Positions 1 to 7,829 of a stretch of DNA of 64,000 nucleotides are shown here, piece after piece. Position numbers and translations under genes: made by a program. The stretch covers positions 24,000 to 87,999 of the forward strand of contig JACRLJ010000002.1 in assembly GCA_016215105.1 (NCBI GenBank), read 5' to 3'. How positions within the stretch are numbered: the first letter of the stretch is position 1; the number at the start of each line of letters is the position of its first letter. The DNA comes from Candidatus Hydrogenedentota bacterium (GTDB lineage: Bacteria > Hydrogenedentota > Hydrogenedentia > Hydrogenedentales > SLHB01). The notes under the pieces were generated by a model. It searched no databases. It saw only the letters and a program-made list of their open reading frames with translations, and was not told where the DNA came from.

Positions 1-419
1 AGAACGAGGCGCGCATTGCAACCGAGCGATACGCAATTCCATAAGAGCTTTCGTATTCTTGCTCACCATTCCGACCTGCCTCATTATGTTCGGAATCTTC
101 CGTCTCCGGTTCTTCCTTACCCTTATAGACCGAATCACTTCACGTAATGATCTTTCGTGTCTACCTACCGCCTCGGGTCTTCTTCAGACCTACCCGGCTA
201 ACCACGATCCTAACTTCTGCTCTTCGTTGGATTCCTCGTTGGCGGCGTTGTGCCCAATCGAATCTGTTCGTATCTTGAGCGCAGATTTGTGGATTCTGCC
301 GAAAGCGCGGCAATACGTTGTAAGTGCTTGCGACGGCGGATCGGCGTTGTAGCGAATGGAGTTGATTTGCGGGGCAATGCAGAGGCACCGTGTACAGATC
401 CGTGAACACTTGGGTACCC
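1..419. other. No gene supported at left edge
   Basis: No reading frame in this stretch resembles a known protein. The best candidate is a minus-strand frame from about 447 to 190 (85 codons). It lies directly downstream of the HTH gene and contains several Cys residues near its start, but its composition is not convincingly coding and it has no clear ribosome-binding site. It could be a decayed gene, for example the rest of an integration module behind an excisionase-like gene. Nothing else is visible here. Confidence 0.4.
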
Positions 420-788
420 TCATTTTTTGGCATGATCGGCATGCCACCTCTGCGCTGAGTCGAGAGATCTATCTCCATTTTTACTCAGGTACCGGTCCAG
501 TTCTTCCCGGCGAAACCCGTAGCGGCCGGTGCTCAACGCGACGCGTTTGATCGAGCCCTGCTTGACGAGGTCATGAAGGTTACGAACGCTAATCCCGAGA
601 AGACTCGTGGCTTGTTCCCGATTCAAGACGGCGCCGGTCAGTGCGCGCAGGTCTGCCCGCAGTCCTCGGACTTCTTCGATTAACGCAGCCATCATCGCAT
701 CGCCTGTGGCTTTGCCATGTCCGGTCGGATCGGTAATCGTCTCCAACACAAGTTCTTTCGCCGCCGTACTCTGTTTGCGCGCTTTCAT
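420..788 (-). CDS. Helix-turn-helix (excisionase/MerR-like) protein
   Basis: A small DNA-binding protein of about 122 residues. After an N-terminal helical stretch (EEVRGLRADLRALTG) comes a winged-helix segment of the Xis/AlpA type: LNREQATSLLGISVRNLHDL, then KQGSIKRVALSTGRYGFRRE and a final DRYL helix. That is the usual layout of helix-turn-helix domain 17, found in excisionases and plasmid regulators. The reading frame is open back to 938, with alternative ATGs at 830 and 788. I chose 788 because the domain lies well inside it, but no start has a good ribosome-binding site. It is the last recognisable gene of the minus-strand cluster. A role in excision or in transcriptional control is inferred only from the domain. 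Confidence 0.6.
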   Translation of the reverse strand: MKARKQSTAAKELVLETITDPTGHGKATGDAMMAALIEEVRGLRADLRALTGAVLNREQATSLLGISVRNLHDLVKQGSIKRVALSTGRYGFRREELDRYLSKNGDRSLDSAQRWHADHAKK

Positions 789-1000
789 TCCGTCATCGCC
801 CACCTTCACGCCGTTACATGCCAGACTCATGCCCACATTGTTTAGAAGTGTCAAGGGCGGCGACCATGCGGCAGCCCAAGACCTTTTCGTCGAATGCCGC
901 AAGTGACGCGCAACGCCATTTTCCCAGTCGGGCATCAAACGCTTTCCTTAGCGGCTTAGCGCCGCGCCAGAAGATCCATGACTCGCCGTCATCGAACGGG

Positions 1001-1032
1001 GGCTGGGAGGAACCGAAGTGTCCCTCCCAGCC
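1001..1032. terminator. GC-rich perfect hairpin behind the 1048-1419 gene
   Basis: Arms GGCTGGGAGG (1001-1010) and CCTCCCAGCC (1023-1032) are perfectly complementary around a 12-base loop. It lies 16 bases past the stop of the minus-strand gene at 1048. There is no T-run, so it may be a factor-dependent stop, an mRNA 3'-end stabiliser, or one of the recurring hairpins of this element. Confidence 0.55.
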
Positions 1033-1047
1033 TCGTCAAAAGGCTGA

Positions 1048-1419
1048 TTACGTGCGCGCGTGCTCTACTATATTCGAATACACCTTGTTGCCTTCTACGG
1101 TGCGGTGCGCCACCGTTACGCGCAACGTCTTGCCCACCAGAGACTCCACGTCCATCATGCCATCGTGCGGCTGAACACCCAACACGCTCGTGGCAAGCTG
1201 CTTAAACAGCCGCAGTCCGTTCGGATGATCGAGATTGTAGTTCTGGTCGACCGTCATTCTGCGATCCTGACCTTCGATGATCTCGTACCGCACCCGCACA
1301 GCCGCGTCGCCGTCTGGCGTTGCGCTCTGGACCACCACCACGTGCTCTCCTTCGCTAGGAAGAGTCTTGTCGGGGTCGATTTGGTCGTAGAAATTGGGAA
1401 CTCGTACCAACTTCGGCAT
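1048..1419 (-). CDS. DUF669-like small protein
   Basis: A 123-residue protein with an excellent ribosome-binding site (AAGGAGGTG about 6 bases before the ATG). The pattern of an N-terminal FYDQIDPDKTLPSEGEH segment, a central DHPNGLRLFKQLATSVLG helix and a C-terminal LVGKTLRVTVAHRTVEGNKV strand pair resembles the phage/plasmid DUF669 family, often encoded near recombination or single-strand DNA-binding genes. The resemblance is by pattern only, and no catalytic residues are evident. It lies 102 bases downstream of the 1522-2337 gene on the same strand and is probably co-transcribed with it. If the family call is right, a role in single-stranded DNA metabolism is the likely job. Confidence 0.6.
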   Translation of the reverse strand: MPKLVRVPNFYDQIDPDKTLPSEGEHVVVVQSATPDGDAAVRVRYEIIEGQDRRMTVDQNYNLDHPNGLRLFKQLATSVLGVQPHDGMMDVESLVGKTLRVTVAHRTVEGNKVYSNIVEHART

Positions 1420-1521
1420 CTGATTTCACCTCCTTTCCGATTAGTCTGTAGGACCAGCGCTAGGGCCACGCCCAACCACTGGACTGGCCGTGTCCGCGCG
1501 TTAACAACGTTCTTTGATTAC

Positions 1522-2337
1522 TCAGACCCATCCACTGGAAGACGCGTCGGGCTCGTCACAAGTTTCCGGTTCTTCGTCCTCCGTATCCTGTCCGTCATCC
1601 ACATCGTCGCCGAAGGATTGACGGTTGTCACCCATCCACTCGGGAGCAGGGCGAACGCGCCTCTCGCGAAGGGGTTCTGAAGCGACCTCGGAGCGATGCT
1701 CGCTCTCGTAAACGGCCATTTCTCCCCGGTACTGAGTAAATACGCGCTGCAACTCCGGGTCGTCCGGCGTGTAATCCTCATCCTCTAGTAGCGCGTCCGC
1801 CGGGGTGCGCGGCCGGCCAGCGCCGGCCTTTCGCAAAGCGCCATCCATGTCCAAGGAGTACAAGCGCTCCGCAGTAGAGCGCAGCGATTCTTTCAATTCC
1901 CTGAACTCCTCACGGTGTTGAGGAGAAACTTGCGACTCGTCCGTCCTCCAAGACACGCCCAATTCACCCATGCGCTCGGAAATTGAATGGATGCGGTCAT
2001 GCAGCATCCCAGCCAGGCCGACCTGGTCCGGATCGGGCCGGCCGGCTGCGCCGTAATACGACATCGCGCCCCTCGCCCGGCCCATCGCCGCCAAACCCCC
2101 GGATCCGAAAGCGTAATCCTTGTCCTTTTTGTACTGCTCCCGCCACCTGCGGGCCGTGGAATCCACGAAGTCGGCGAACTGGCGGAACTGCATGCGATCG
2201 GCCCACCGATCCCGGGCATCCTGGTAGCCATCGCGGCGAGCCTGCTCATGCTCCTCGTCTGACCAGCGCGACGCCGGCGGCGCGTAGTAGCGCATGTCCA
2301 AGGCCGGATTCGGCGGCGGATTACGGAAAGTACCCAT
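1522..2337 (-). CDS. Charged hypothetical protein
   Basis: About 271 residues from the ATG at 2337, which has AGAGG ten bases upstream; the frame is open to 2490 but those codons have no ribosome-binding site. The protein is rich in charged residues and glutamine, with a long helical middle (roughly residues 30-180, including runs such as SDEEHEQARRDGYQDARDRW) and an acidic C-terminal tail (DDVDDGQDTEDEEPE). No membrane segment, Cys cluster or known motif is seen. The composition suggests a soluble, partly disordered adaptor or DNA-associated protein. It lies between the small membrane protein and the DUF669-like gene in the minus-strand cluster. Confidence 0.55.
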   Translation of the reverse strand: MGTFRNPPPNPALDMRYYAPPASRWSDEEHEQARRDGYQDARDRWADRMQFRQFADFVDSTARRWREQYKKDKDYAFGSGGLAAMGRARGAMSYYGAAGRPDPDQVGLAGMLHDRIHSISERMGELGVSWRTDESQVSPQHREEFRELKESLRSTAERLYSLDMDGALRKAGAGRPRTPADALLEDEDYTPDDPELQRVFTQYRGEMAVYESEHRSEVASEPLRERRVRPAPEWMGDNRQSFGDDVDDGQDTEDEEPETCDEPDASSSGWV

Positions 2338-2572
2338 TTCTTCGGTTCCTCTCTTGGTGATGTGCTGGACAATCAACCACGCGAAGCGCATGGACAACAC
2401 CGCCCAGCGGTTCTTTAGCATCGGGCGAAGCTTCGCATCTTCCTCAGCTATAGACCGGTTATCGTCCTTTCGTGTACGTTCCAAGCTCATCCTGGTCAGT
2501 AGAAGTGTTTCCTGGTACAGCTGTACGTACGGCTGCTTTCAGGCACCCAACCGATCGAGAACTCCTGCGACA

Positions 2573-2779
2573 TCATCTATCCCGCATCAGCCGGGCCAAT
2601 CCAACAATTGTGATGCACAGAATGGCCAGCGCCCCGATGGCGTGAAGCTGGTCCAAGCGTGGCAACGACAGGTCAACCGTGCCAATTCGCACCTGGCGAT
2701 TGAGGAAGGACCATATAAAATAGGCCGCAATGACAACTGCGACGATGCGGGCACGCGGGGGATTAAATGAGACTCTCAT
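2573..2779 (-). CDS. Small two-segment membrane protein
   Basis: A 68-residue protein with two hydrophobic helices: one near the N-terminus (ARIVAVVIAAYFIWSFL) and one near the C-terminus (LHAIGALAILCITIVGLARL). It starts with ATG preceded by GGAG at four bases; a TTG one codon upstream is also possible. It sits 43 bases downstream of the HerA-like ATPase gene on the same strand. It is too small to assign. As the last of three membrane or envelope proteins in this cluster (with the lipoprotein and the PEGA protein), it may help anchor the same machine. Confidence 0.55.
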   Translation of the reverse strand: MRVSFNPPRARIVAVVIAAYFIWSFLNRQVRIGTVDLSLPRLDQLHAIGALAILCITIVGLARLMRDR

Positions 2780-2822
2780 CAAGCTCCATCCTCATCTTCA
2801 AGATCTGTCTGGATAAATACGT

Positions 2823-4889
2823 TCATATCCATTGCGCCAACGTTTCTACGGTAATCCGTGGCAAGAATGCCTGGAGGCCAGGGGCGGCATTGAGCGCACG
2901 CTTTACTTGCCGAACGTCGGACTGAGAAAGACAAACCATAACTAGACTCGCTAAACTAGCGACCATGAAGTCCTTCTCGGCATTATCGCAAGCATTTGTG
3001 AGCGAAAGAGTCACCTCTACGCCAACCAGTCCACCGGTCGGGTCGACACCAACCACGTCGATTGCTTTTGATCCGAAGAAGCACTCCTTGCGCAAATCTC
3101 GGTACCCGCGCGCCCTCATCGAGCTCATGACCTCTTCAATACCGAAGGCATGCATGAATCCACCTTTACCATAAGACGGAATCGATCGCTGTAATGCAGC
3201 GGCCAACGTTGGCAGAGGCTCCAGCAGGATCGGCGCTCTACCCTTGATAGGAACCGACCACTCCCGCACCCATCGCAACGCAAGCAATTCATCCTTGGAG
3301 CGCTGAGCGGATCCGCCGCCGAGTCCAAGCCGCGCGTAGCGTACGTTGAGAAAATCCCAGGGATGGTCCAAAACGTCGGACGCCAGCGCCTTTGCCGTTT
3401 GAGAGATCTGACCGGGCATGCGCGCTGGAGCGGCGCCGGTGCCAAAGGGCGTGAGCGCCCGCTCAACTACCTGTAGAGGTACTCCTGGCCGCCACGGCAA
3501 AGCTGCGAGAACCGGCGCCATAAGACGTGCTCGATCGGCTTCGGTGAACGTTTGAGTTGGCGCGGGAAACTGCCGCACCGTGCCGGCAAACGGCCTGCTG
3601 TACCTTCCGAGTTTTTCCCGGGCGACGAATTCCCCCCGCGCAGGACTCTGGAGCCGGTCCCAATGAGAGGGCGGAAGTCCCAGGGCATTCCCCATGGCTT
3701 GCAAGTCTTTTTGATGCGTGAGCGAACCTGTGTTAACGATCAGGTCGGACTGGCTGGATACTGCCAACGCCAAATCTGACGGGCTTTGTGATGAGGCGAT
3801 GAAACGTAATCCGGCCTGGCGCGCGAGAAGATACATGTGAGACAACGGCATGGCGCCGTCTTTATCGAGGCCCTGTCCAAGGAATCGCTGGGCATCATCG
3901 AGGACGAGGACAAACTGGGGAGATGAGTCGTTCGGTCCGTGGCACTGTAGGTAGGCATGGAGCCAATGAATCAACCAGTCGATCAAGAATCGCGCCGCCC
4001 GGGAATCGTTAAGATTGGGTATCATCAAGGCGGTTCCGCCAGTACCGAACAGGGATTGTGGGTCCATTCCATAACTGGTATCCAGCAGCTGGCCAGTCGC
4101 CCGTATAGTGATGTCTATTGTTGTCTCCGCTCCTTCCAGGTATTTACTTTTTTCGCGCCTCACCGCTTCCAGAAGATTAAGAAGTGTGAAATGCGTTTCG
4201 GTCCCGCACTGCTGTGAATACGCATCGTAGAGGCTTTGAAGGCGGTCCGCGCAGCGGTGGAACAATACCCTCGAATACTGCAGATTCCAGTCTTGGGCGA
4301 ATATTTCGATCACGGTCCTGTTCCAGTCCGCCTGGGGAACACCGGGCGAATGAAATAAACACAAGCGCCATTCGTTCAGGAAAAGTACCCGCTGGAAAAC
4401 GCGCGGATCGACGAGCAGCCGCGCCACATCCACTTTCGGCGTGACGTACAGAAACGGAATCTTGCCGGAAAGTTGATGAAGGATGACGTACAATAAATTC
4501 GTCTTGCCCGACCCCGTGGAACCAGTGAGCAAAACGTGTGGCAGCGAGGACAACGGGATTGACCAATCCAAGCCAGTCTCACGGATACGACCAATTGCAT
4601 TGTCCCCACGCTGCAACCCGCTTTCGAGACCTGGGTAAGGACGGAGCGCGTCGGGGTCGAGGACAGCTCGCACACGAAAAGAGTGCAAGACCTGTACGAG
4701 AAGTTCCATCGCCGCAGAGTCCTTAGGATCGGCTTCAAGAGCTCCGAACAAAGCTTGGACCATGAAATTCTGCCAAGCCCCCAACTCCTGTGCTTCGTCC
4801 ATCAGTAGCGCGAGCAAGTGCGAAGGGTCAGACGAACCACCTGGTGGATTCCCACGCCAAGGTTTATTCTGGGGGTTGTTCGGTTTCAT
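2823..4889 (-). CDS. HerA/FtsK-like ATPase with C-terminal nuclease-like domain
   Basis: About 688 residues. A P-loop ATPase core shows Walker A GSTGSGKT (residues about 123-130, preceded by HVLLT) and Walker B FVLVLDDAQ (about 326-334), then a SSQSPSDLAL sensor-type segment, as in the HerA/DUF87/TraG hexameric DNA or protein pumps. The C-terminal 100 residues contain SKAIDVVGVDPTGGLVGVEV followed by TLSLTN, a D...EVT pattern that suggests a degenerate PD-(D/E)XK fold. The zinc/membrane protein gene overlaps the 5' end; ATG 4889 and ATG 4904 are both possible. Within the cluster it would be the motor, moving DNA or protein at the membrane. It resembles in layout the second HerA-type protein at 33.4-35.5 kb but is not a close copy. 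Confidence 0.75.
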   Translation of the reverse strand: MKPNNPQNKPWRGNPPGGSSDPSHLLALLMDEAQELGAWQNFMVQALFGALEADPKDSAAMELLVQVLHSFRVRAVLDPDALRPYPGLESGLQRGDNAIGRIRETGLDWSIPLSSLPHVLLTGSTGSGKTNLLYVILHQLSGKIPFLYVTPKVDVARLLVDPRVFQRVLFLNEWRLCLFHSPGVPQADWNRTVIEIFAQDWNLQYSRVLFHRCADRLQSLYDAYSQQCGTETHFTLLNLLEAVRREKSKYLEGAETTIDITIRATGQLLDTSYGMDPQSLFGTGGTALMIPNLNDSRAARFLIDWLIHWLHAYLQCHGPNDSSPQFVLVLDDAQRFLGQGLDKDGAMPLSHMYLLARQAGLRFIASSQSPSDLALAVSSQSDLIVNTGSLTHQKDLQAMGNALGLPPSHWDRLQSPARGEFVAREKLGRYSRPFAGTVRQFPAPTQTFTEADRARLMAPVLAALPWRPGVPLQVVERALTPFGTGAAPARMPGQISQTAKALASDVLDHPWDFLNVRYARLGLGGGSAQRSKDELLALRWVREWSVPIKGRAPILLEPLPTLAAALQRSIPSYGKGGFMHAFGIEEVMSSMRARGYRDLRKECFFGSKAIDVVGVDPTGGLVGVEVTLSLTNACDNAEKDFMVASLASLVMVCLSQSDVRQVKRALNAAPGLQAFLPRITVETLAQWI

Positions 4890-5310
4890 GGTCACCGTGG
4901 ACATCGAAGAGAGGCCAAACCAGGATTGCGAAAAGAGTACGCCAGAAGCCGCCGCCTCGGCGTTGACGCAACCGCTTGGATCTGCAACGAAGGCAAATGT
5001 GATCCGCACATACATACCGCTGCGCGCGAGTCAGACGGACCCACAACGATCGCGCACAGGCGGGGCAGATGCCGGCGACTCTTGAAAGTGATGAGCAACG
5101 GCATCCGCAGGCGAGAACATAGTGATTTGCACTCTCGGTCGTGACGACTTCATTGCCATTTATGTCCCAATATGTGCGCTCCTGCATCGAGAACTCCGTG
5201 TTCGTAGTAACAGGCTTGGGGGATATTTGCCCTGTCTTCTTTCGGGTCCGTCCCATCAGCGTATTTCCGAGACGCTGCCGTAACGTTTGATAGGGGTCTG
5301 GTTGGCTCAT
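4864..5310 (-). CDS. Cys-rich zinc-binding protein with C-terminal membrane helix
   Basis: 148 residues with GAGGAG eight bases before the ATG. Residues about 68-110 hold eight cysteines in pairs (ACGCRCSS, GICPAC, VCADHICLRC), which fit two zinc sites of zinc-ribbon or treble-clef type. A short hydrophobic segment (FWRTLFAILVWPLF) follows near the C-terminus. The gene overlaps the start of the HerA-like ATPase by 26 bases, indicating translational coupling and probably a physical partnership: a zinc module that docks the ATPase to the inner membrane is a reasonable inference. No named family was recognised. Confidence 0.6.
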   Translation of the reverse strand: MSQPDPYQTLRQRLGNTLMGRTRKKTGQISPKPVTTNTEFSMQERTYWDINGNEVVTTESANHYVLACGCRCSSLSRVAGICPACARSLWVRLTRAQRYVCADHICLRCRSKRLRQRRGGGFWRTLFAILVWPLFDVHGDHETEQPPE

Positions 5311-5320
5311 GGATTACTCC

Positions 5321-6022
5321 TCACTTCGTTCGGGTCCGCAGGACGCGATACGCCCGGCACACCTCAGTTGGAAAGACATCGATACGGGGGGAAACCTGGG
5401 GGTCAGTCTGAATTGCCAGTGTTAGGAAGCTCACACACTCCCGCGGCCGGCTGACGAGATATGCGGCGGAGGCCGCGAACAGGAGGGCCGAGGCCTTATC
5501 GTGGTCGAACACATGTACGTCATCCATGAGGCGCAGGGTTTGCGCCATGACCTCCTCATAGTGAAAGTGCCCGTAGAGATCGGCAACCTCGGTGAGAGTG
5601 TCATGATCGCCTGCAAGCGATTCTTGATTCGGCCGTTCCGTGCTGCCGGATCCTTTTCTCGACTCCGACGCAGTGTCCCGCGGTGATGAGAACGCATCTT
5701 CCTGGCGGAGATTAGGAGGCCGCGCGCCGGACTGTTCACCCGAACTCTCAGACGAGTCTGAAGCGGGATTCGAAGTCGCAGCCGAGCGGATATTTGCGCT
5801 CGCCGACTCAGGCGGATCTGGTACGTGTTCCGGAGTTCCGCGAGGTATGGCCATCCCCGGCTCCAAATCGGTAGGTTGTGGGCGGCGAGACCAGATACCT
5901 GTTCCTTCCAAGAATTGCGCGGCCAGTGGCGACTTCGACGACACGTTGTCCAACATGGTCGTACATCCGGTCAAGAGCAGAAGGCCCAACCCGGCCGCTG
6001 ATATGTAGCGATTTCTTTTCAT
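5321..6022 (-). CDS. Lipoprotein with C-terminal helical domain
   Basis: 233 residues. The N-terminus is a lipoprotein signal (MKRNRYISAAGLGLLLLTGC), with lipobox LTGC and the modified Cys at position 20. Residues about 45-135 are Ser/Pro/Glu-rich and probably unstructured. The last 90 residues form a helical domain (VADLYGHFHYEEVMAQTLRL, then a second helix pair), which looks like a TPR-type pair. It begins inside the last codons of the PEGA-domain gene (overlap at 6019-6022) and ends ten bases before the zinc/membrane protein gene. It is probably an envelope partner of both, on the periplasmic side. Confidence 0.65.
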   Translation of the reverse strand: MKRNRYISAAGLGLLLLTGCTTMLDNVSSKSPLAAQFLEGTGIWSRRPQPTDLEPGMAIPRGTPEHVPDPPESASANIRSAATSNPASDSSESSGEQSGARPPNLRQEDAFSSPRDTASESRKGSGSTERPNQESLAGDHDTLTEVADLYGHFHYEEVMAQTLRLMDDVHVFDHDKASALLFAASAAYLVSRPRECVSFLTLAIQTDPQVSPRIDVFPTEVCRAYRVLRTRTK

Positions 6023-7062
6023 GGGAATGCGCCCTCGTTCATAGTGGCTTCACCACTATCCAAGAAGACCTTGATGACATATGATTTGTCCGGATCGAAG
6101 GACGCCTGTAATCTGAGCGCCGTCGGCGAAGCCCTTGCCACAAGCTCGAGAGTGTGGAAGCCAGGCGCCAAGAGAAAGGGCTGGGGCCGCGGCGCCTCAC
6201 CGCAATACACCCCATCGATGTACACATCCGCCACCGGATGACACAGAATCCAGACTCGATCATTATCCGGTGTTGGAGCGAATGGCTCAGGTTCCAGGAA
6301 GTCGAGTGTCTGCATAGAAGCGAATTCGTCTTGAACACCATCTCCTGCGAACGGAACCGTTCTAGGCGCGCGCCGCGGAATCGGCGCAACGTCACGGACG
6401 TCATGAAGGTGATTCGCGGGCTCGCCCCAACCGGCAGCCCAAGCCGCAGGTTCCTCACGGCGCTTCGTGCCCCATGACATCAGCGCCACCAGGATTACGC
6501 CGGCAATCATAGCCACGTATAGCCAGCGATTGGGCCAAACGCGTCTGCCGAACGAATTCCACACTGTAGACCACCGCCAAGGCACGGTCGGAGGTGGTGC
6601 TGGAGTGGGTACTTGTTGTGTGGCCGTCTGAACCCTTGGAGGTCGTGATACCCCGCGTGCGGGCGCTTGCGAGCTGGTTCCGGCTGTGGTGTTGGGGGCT
6701 CGCGGCGCAGACGGAATAGGCGCGGGCCCCGCTGGTGAGGGCCTCGGCGCTGTCGCCATGGGGGGTGTCGGCGCTGGTTTAGACAACGGCGGTCGTACCG
6801 GCGCAGTGGTGGCCTGCTGCGTAGTCACCTTCACGGGCATTGCTGTCGCCGGGGCTGCGGGACCCAGCGGCAATAAGACATTGAACGCCTCCTGGTACGC
6901 CGCCATCTGCCGGATCACCTGGTCCCGGTCCACCTGACTTGAGGGCCTTAGCATCCGCACTTGCGCGGACACGACCTTCTTCTGCAACAGCGCCCGCAAC
7001 ACATCAGCCGTTGCAGGCGGCGCCGAAAGGCCCAAAGTCTGAAGCGCCTGTTGCGGTGTCAT
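6019..7062 (-). CDS. Membrane protein with J-domain-like N-terminus and PEGA domain
   Basis: 347 residues in four parts. Residues 1-65 (MTPQQALQTLGLSAPPATAD, then helices ending in AAYQEAFNVLLPL) have the helix pattern of a J-domain but lack the HPD signature. Residues 70-165 are a Pro/Ala/Thr-rich linker. A single membrane helix (WLYVAMIAGVILVALMSWG) lies near residue 190. The C-terminal 80 residues (RVWILCHPVADVYIDGVYCG, FHTLELVA) match the PEGA beta-sandwich usually found outside the cytoplasm. Topology is therefore a cytoplasmic J-like head and a periplasmic PEGA tail. The same cluster encodes an Hsp70-like ATPase, so the head may be its membrane docking site; this is inference. Confidence 0.65.
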   Translation of the reverse strand: MTPQQALQTLGLSAPPATADVLRALLQKKVVSAQVRMLRPSSQVDRDQVIRQMAAYQEAFNVLLPLGPAAPATAMPVKVTTQQATTAPVRPPLSKPAPTPPMATAPRPSPAGPAPIPSAPRAPNTTAGTSSQAPARGVSRPPRVQTATQQVPTPAPPPTVPWRWSTVWNSFGRRVWPNRWLYVAMIAGVILVALMSWGTKRREEPAAWAAGWGEPANHLHDVRDVAPIPRRAPRTVPFAGDGVQDEFASMQTLDFLEPEPFAPTPDNDRVWILCHPVADVYIDGVYCGEAPRPQPFLLAPGFHTLELVARASPTALRLQASFDPDKSYVIKVFLDSGEATMNEGAFP

Positions 7063-7068
7063 GTCCGG

Positions 7069-7722
7069 TTACGAGTCGACACTGAGCATGCCGGTCGCGA
7101 TACGCGCGAAAGTGCGGCGAATTTCGTCGCCGTCGCCCAAGAAGCGGTAATGGTCGGGCGTTGTGGCGATCTGGCGCAGGAACTGCTCATCCACTTCCTG
7201 CCGCGTTTGCGCTACGCCGAAGGAGAGAATGATCACGCCGCGCTCTTTGAGGAATCCCGCACATTCCAACGCTGGGGCGGTTTTCTCATCGTGGCCGTCG
7301 CTATAGCAAATGAGCCTAGTGACTATCGGTTTGTACACGTCGGAAAGGCCCAGGTCGCGCTCATCAATCAGATCTAGAGCGATGCGCAACCCGCCCGCCA
7401 TACGGGTACCACCACCGCACATGTCCTTCGCTTTCTTCAGGGCGCAACACAGCGGCTCGTATCCGTCCACCACATTCTCCAGCCCACAGAAGATTTTGGC
7501 CGTGGTTCCGTAAGCGATCACCGCCAAACGGTCCAGCGGGCGCTGATCTCGCTTAATCGCCAGGGCTGCGAGGCTGGCCGCGTACATTAGGTCTCGTTTG
7601 GACTTACTCGGTTCAAAGCCCTTGCCACTCATACTTCCGCTGACATCCTTCAAGAGGATGTCGTGGAAGATACAATTCCCGGTCATTTCGGGGTTCGCGA
7701 AACGTGTTCTGTCCATGTTCAT
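7069..7722 (-). CDS. VWA-domain protein (TerY-like)
   Basis: 217 residues made up of one von Willebrand factor A domain. The MIDAS metal site is clear: DVSGSMS at residues about 26-32, a Thr in GGGTRMAGGL near 106, and an Asp in ICYSDGHDE near 138. Such stand-alone VWA proteins (as in TerY-type and MoxR-associated modules) mediate metal-dependent protein contacts and are cytoplasmic here (no signal peptide). AAAGGAG precedes the ATG. It lies between the Hsp70-like gene and the PEGA membrane protein, six bases from the latter, so it probably links the ATPase to the membrane part. Confidence 0.8.
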   Translation of the reverse strand: MNMDRTRFANPEMTGNCIFHDILLKDVSGSMSGKGFEPSKSKRDLMYAASLAALAIKRDQRPLDRLAVIAYGTTAKIFCGLENVVDGYEPLCCALKKAKDMCGGGTRMAGGLRIALDLIDERDLGLSDVYKPIVTRLICYSDGHDEKTAPALECAGFLKERGVIILSFGVAQTRQEVDEQFLRQIATTPDHYRFLGDGDEIRRTFARIATGMLSVDS

Positions 7723-7761
7723 GATTCCAAACTCCTTTCATTGTGCATTTGTGCAACGGAA

Positions 7762-7790
7762 GGCCGTGGACTCCCAGGCGGCCCACGGCC
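7762..7790. promoter_or_regulatory. Perfect GC-rich hairpin between Hsp70-like and VWA genes
   Basis: Arms GGCCGTGG (7762-7769) and CCACGGCC (7783-7790) surround a 13-base loop in the 107-base gap between the two genes. No T-run follows on the minus strand. It may be a processing, attenuation or stabilising structure; it resembles the other hairpins listed for this element. Confidence 0.45.
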
Positions 7791-7829
7791 ACTCCGTATA
7801 CGCAAGATCACGACAGCATTTGCGGCGCG

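Noticed and set aside
1983..2360. Plus-strand frame of 125 codons opposite the charged hypothetical gene
   Set aside because: Pro/Arg-rich shadow of the minus-strand gene with no ribosome-binding site.
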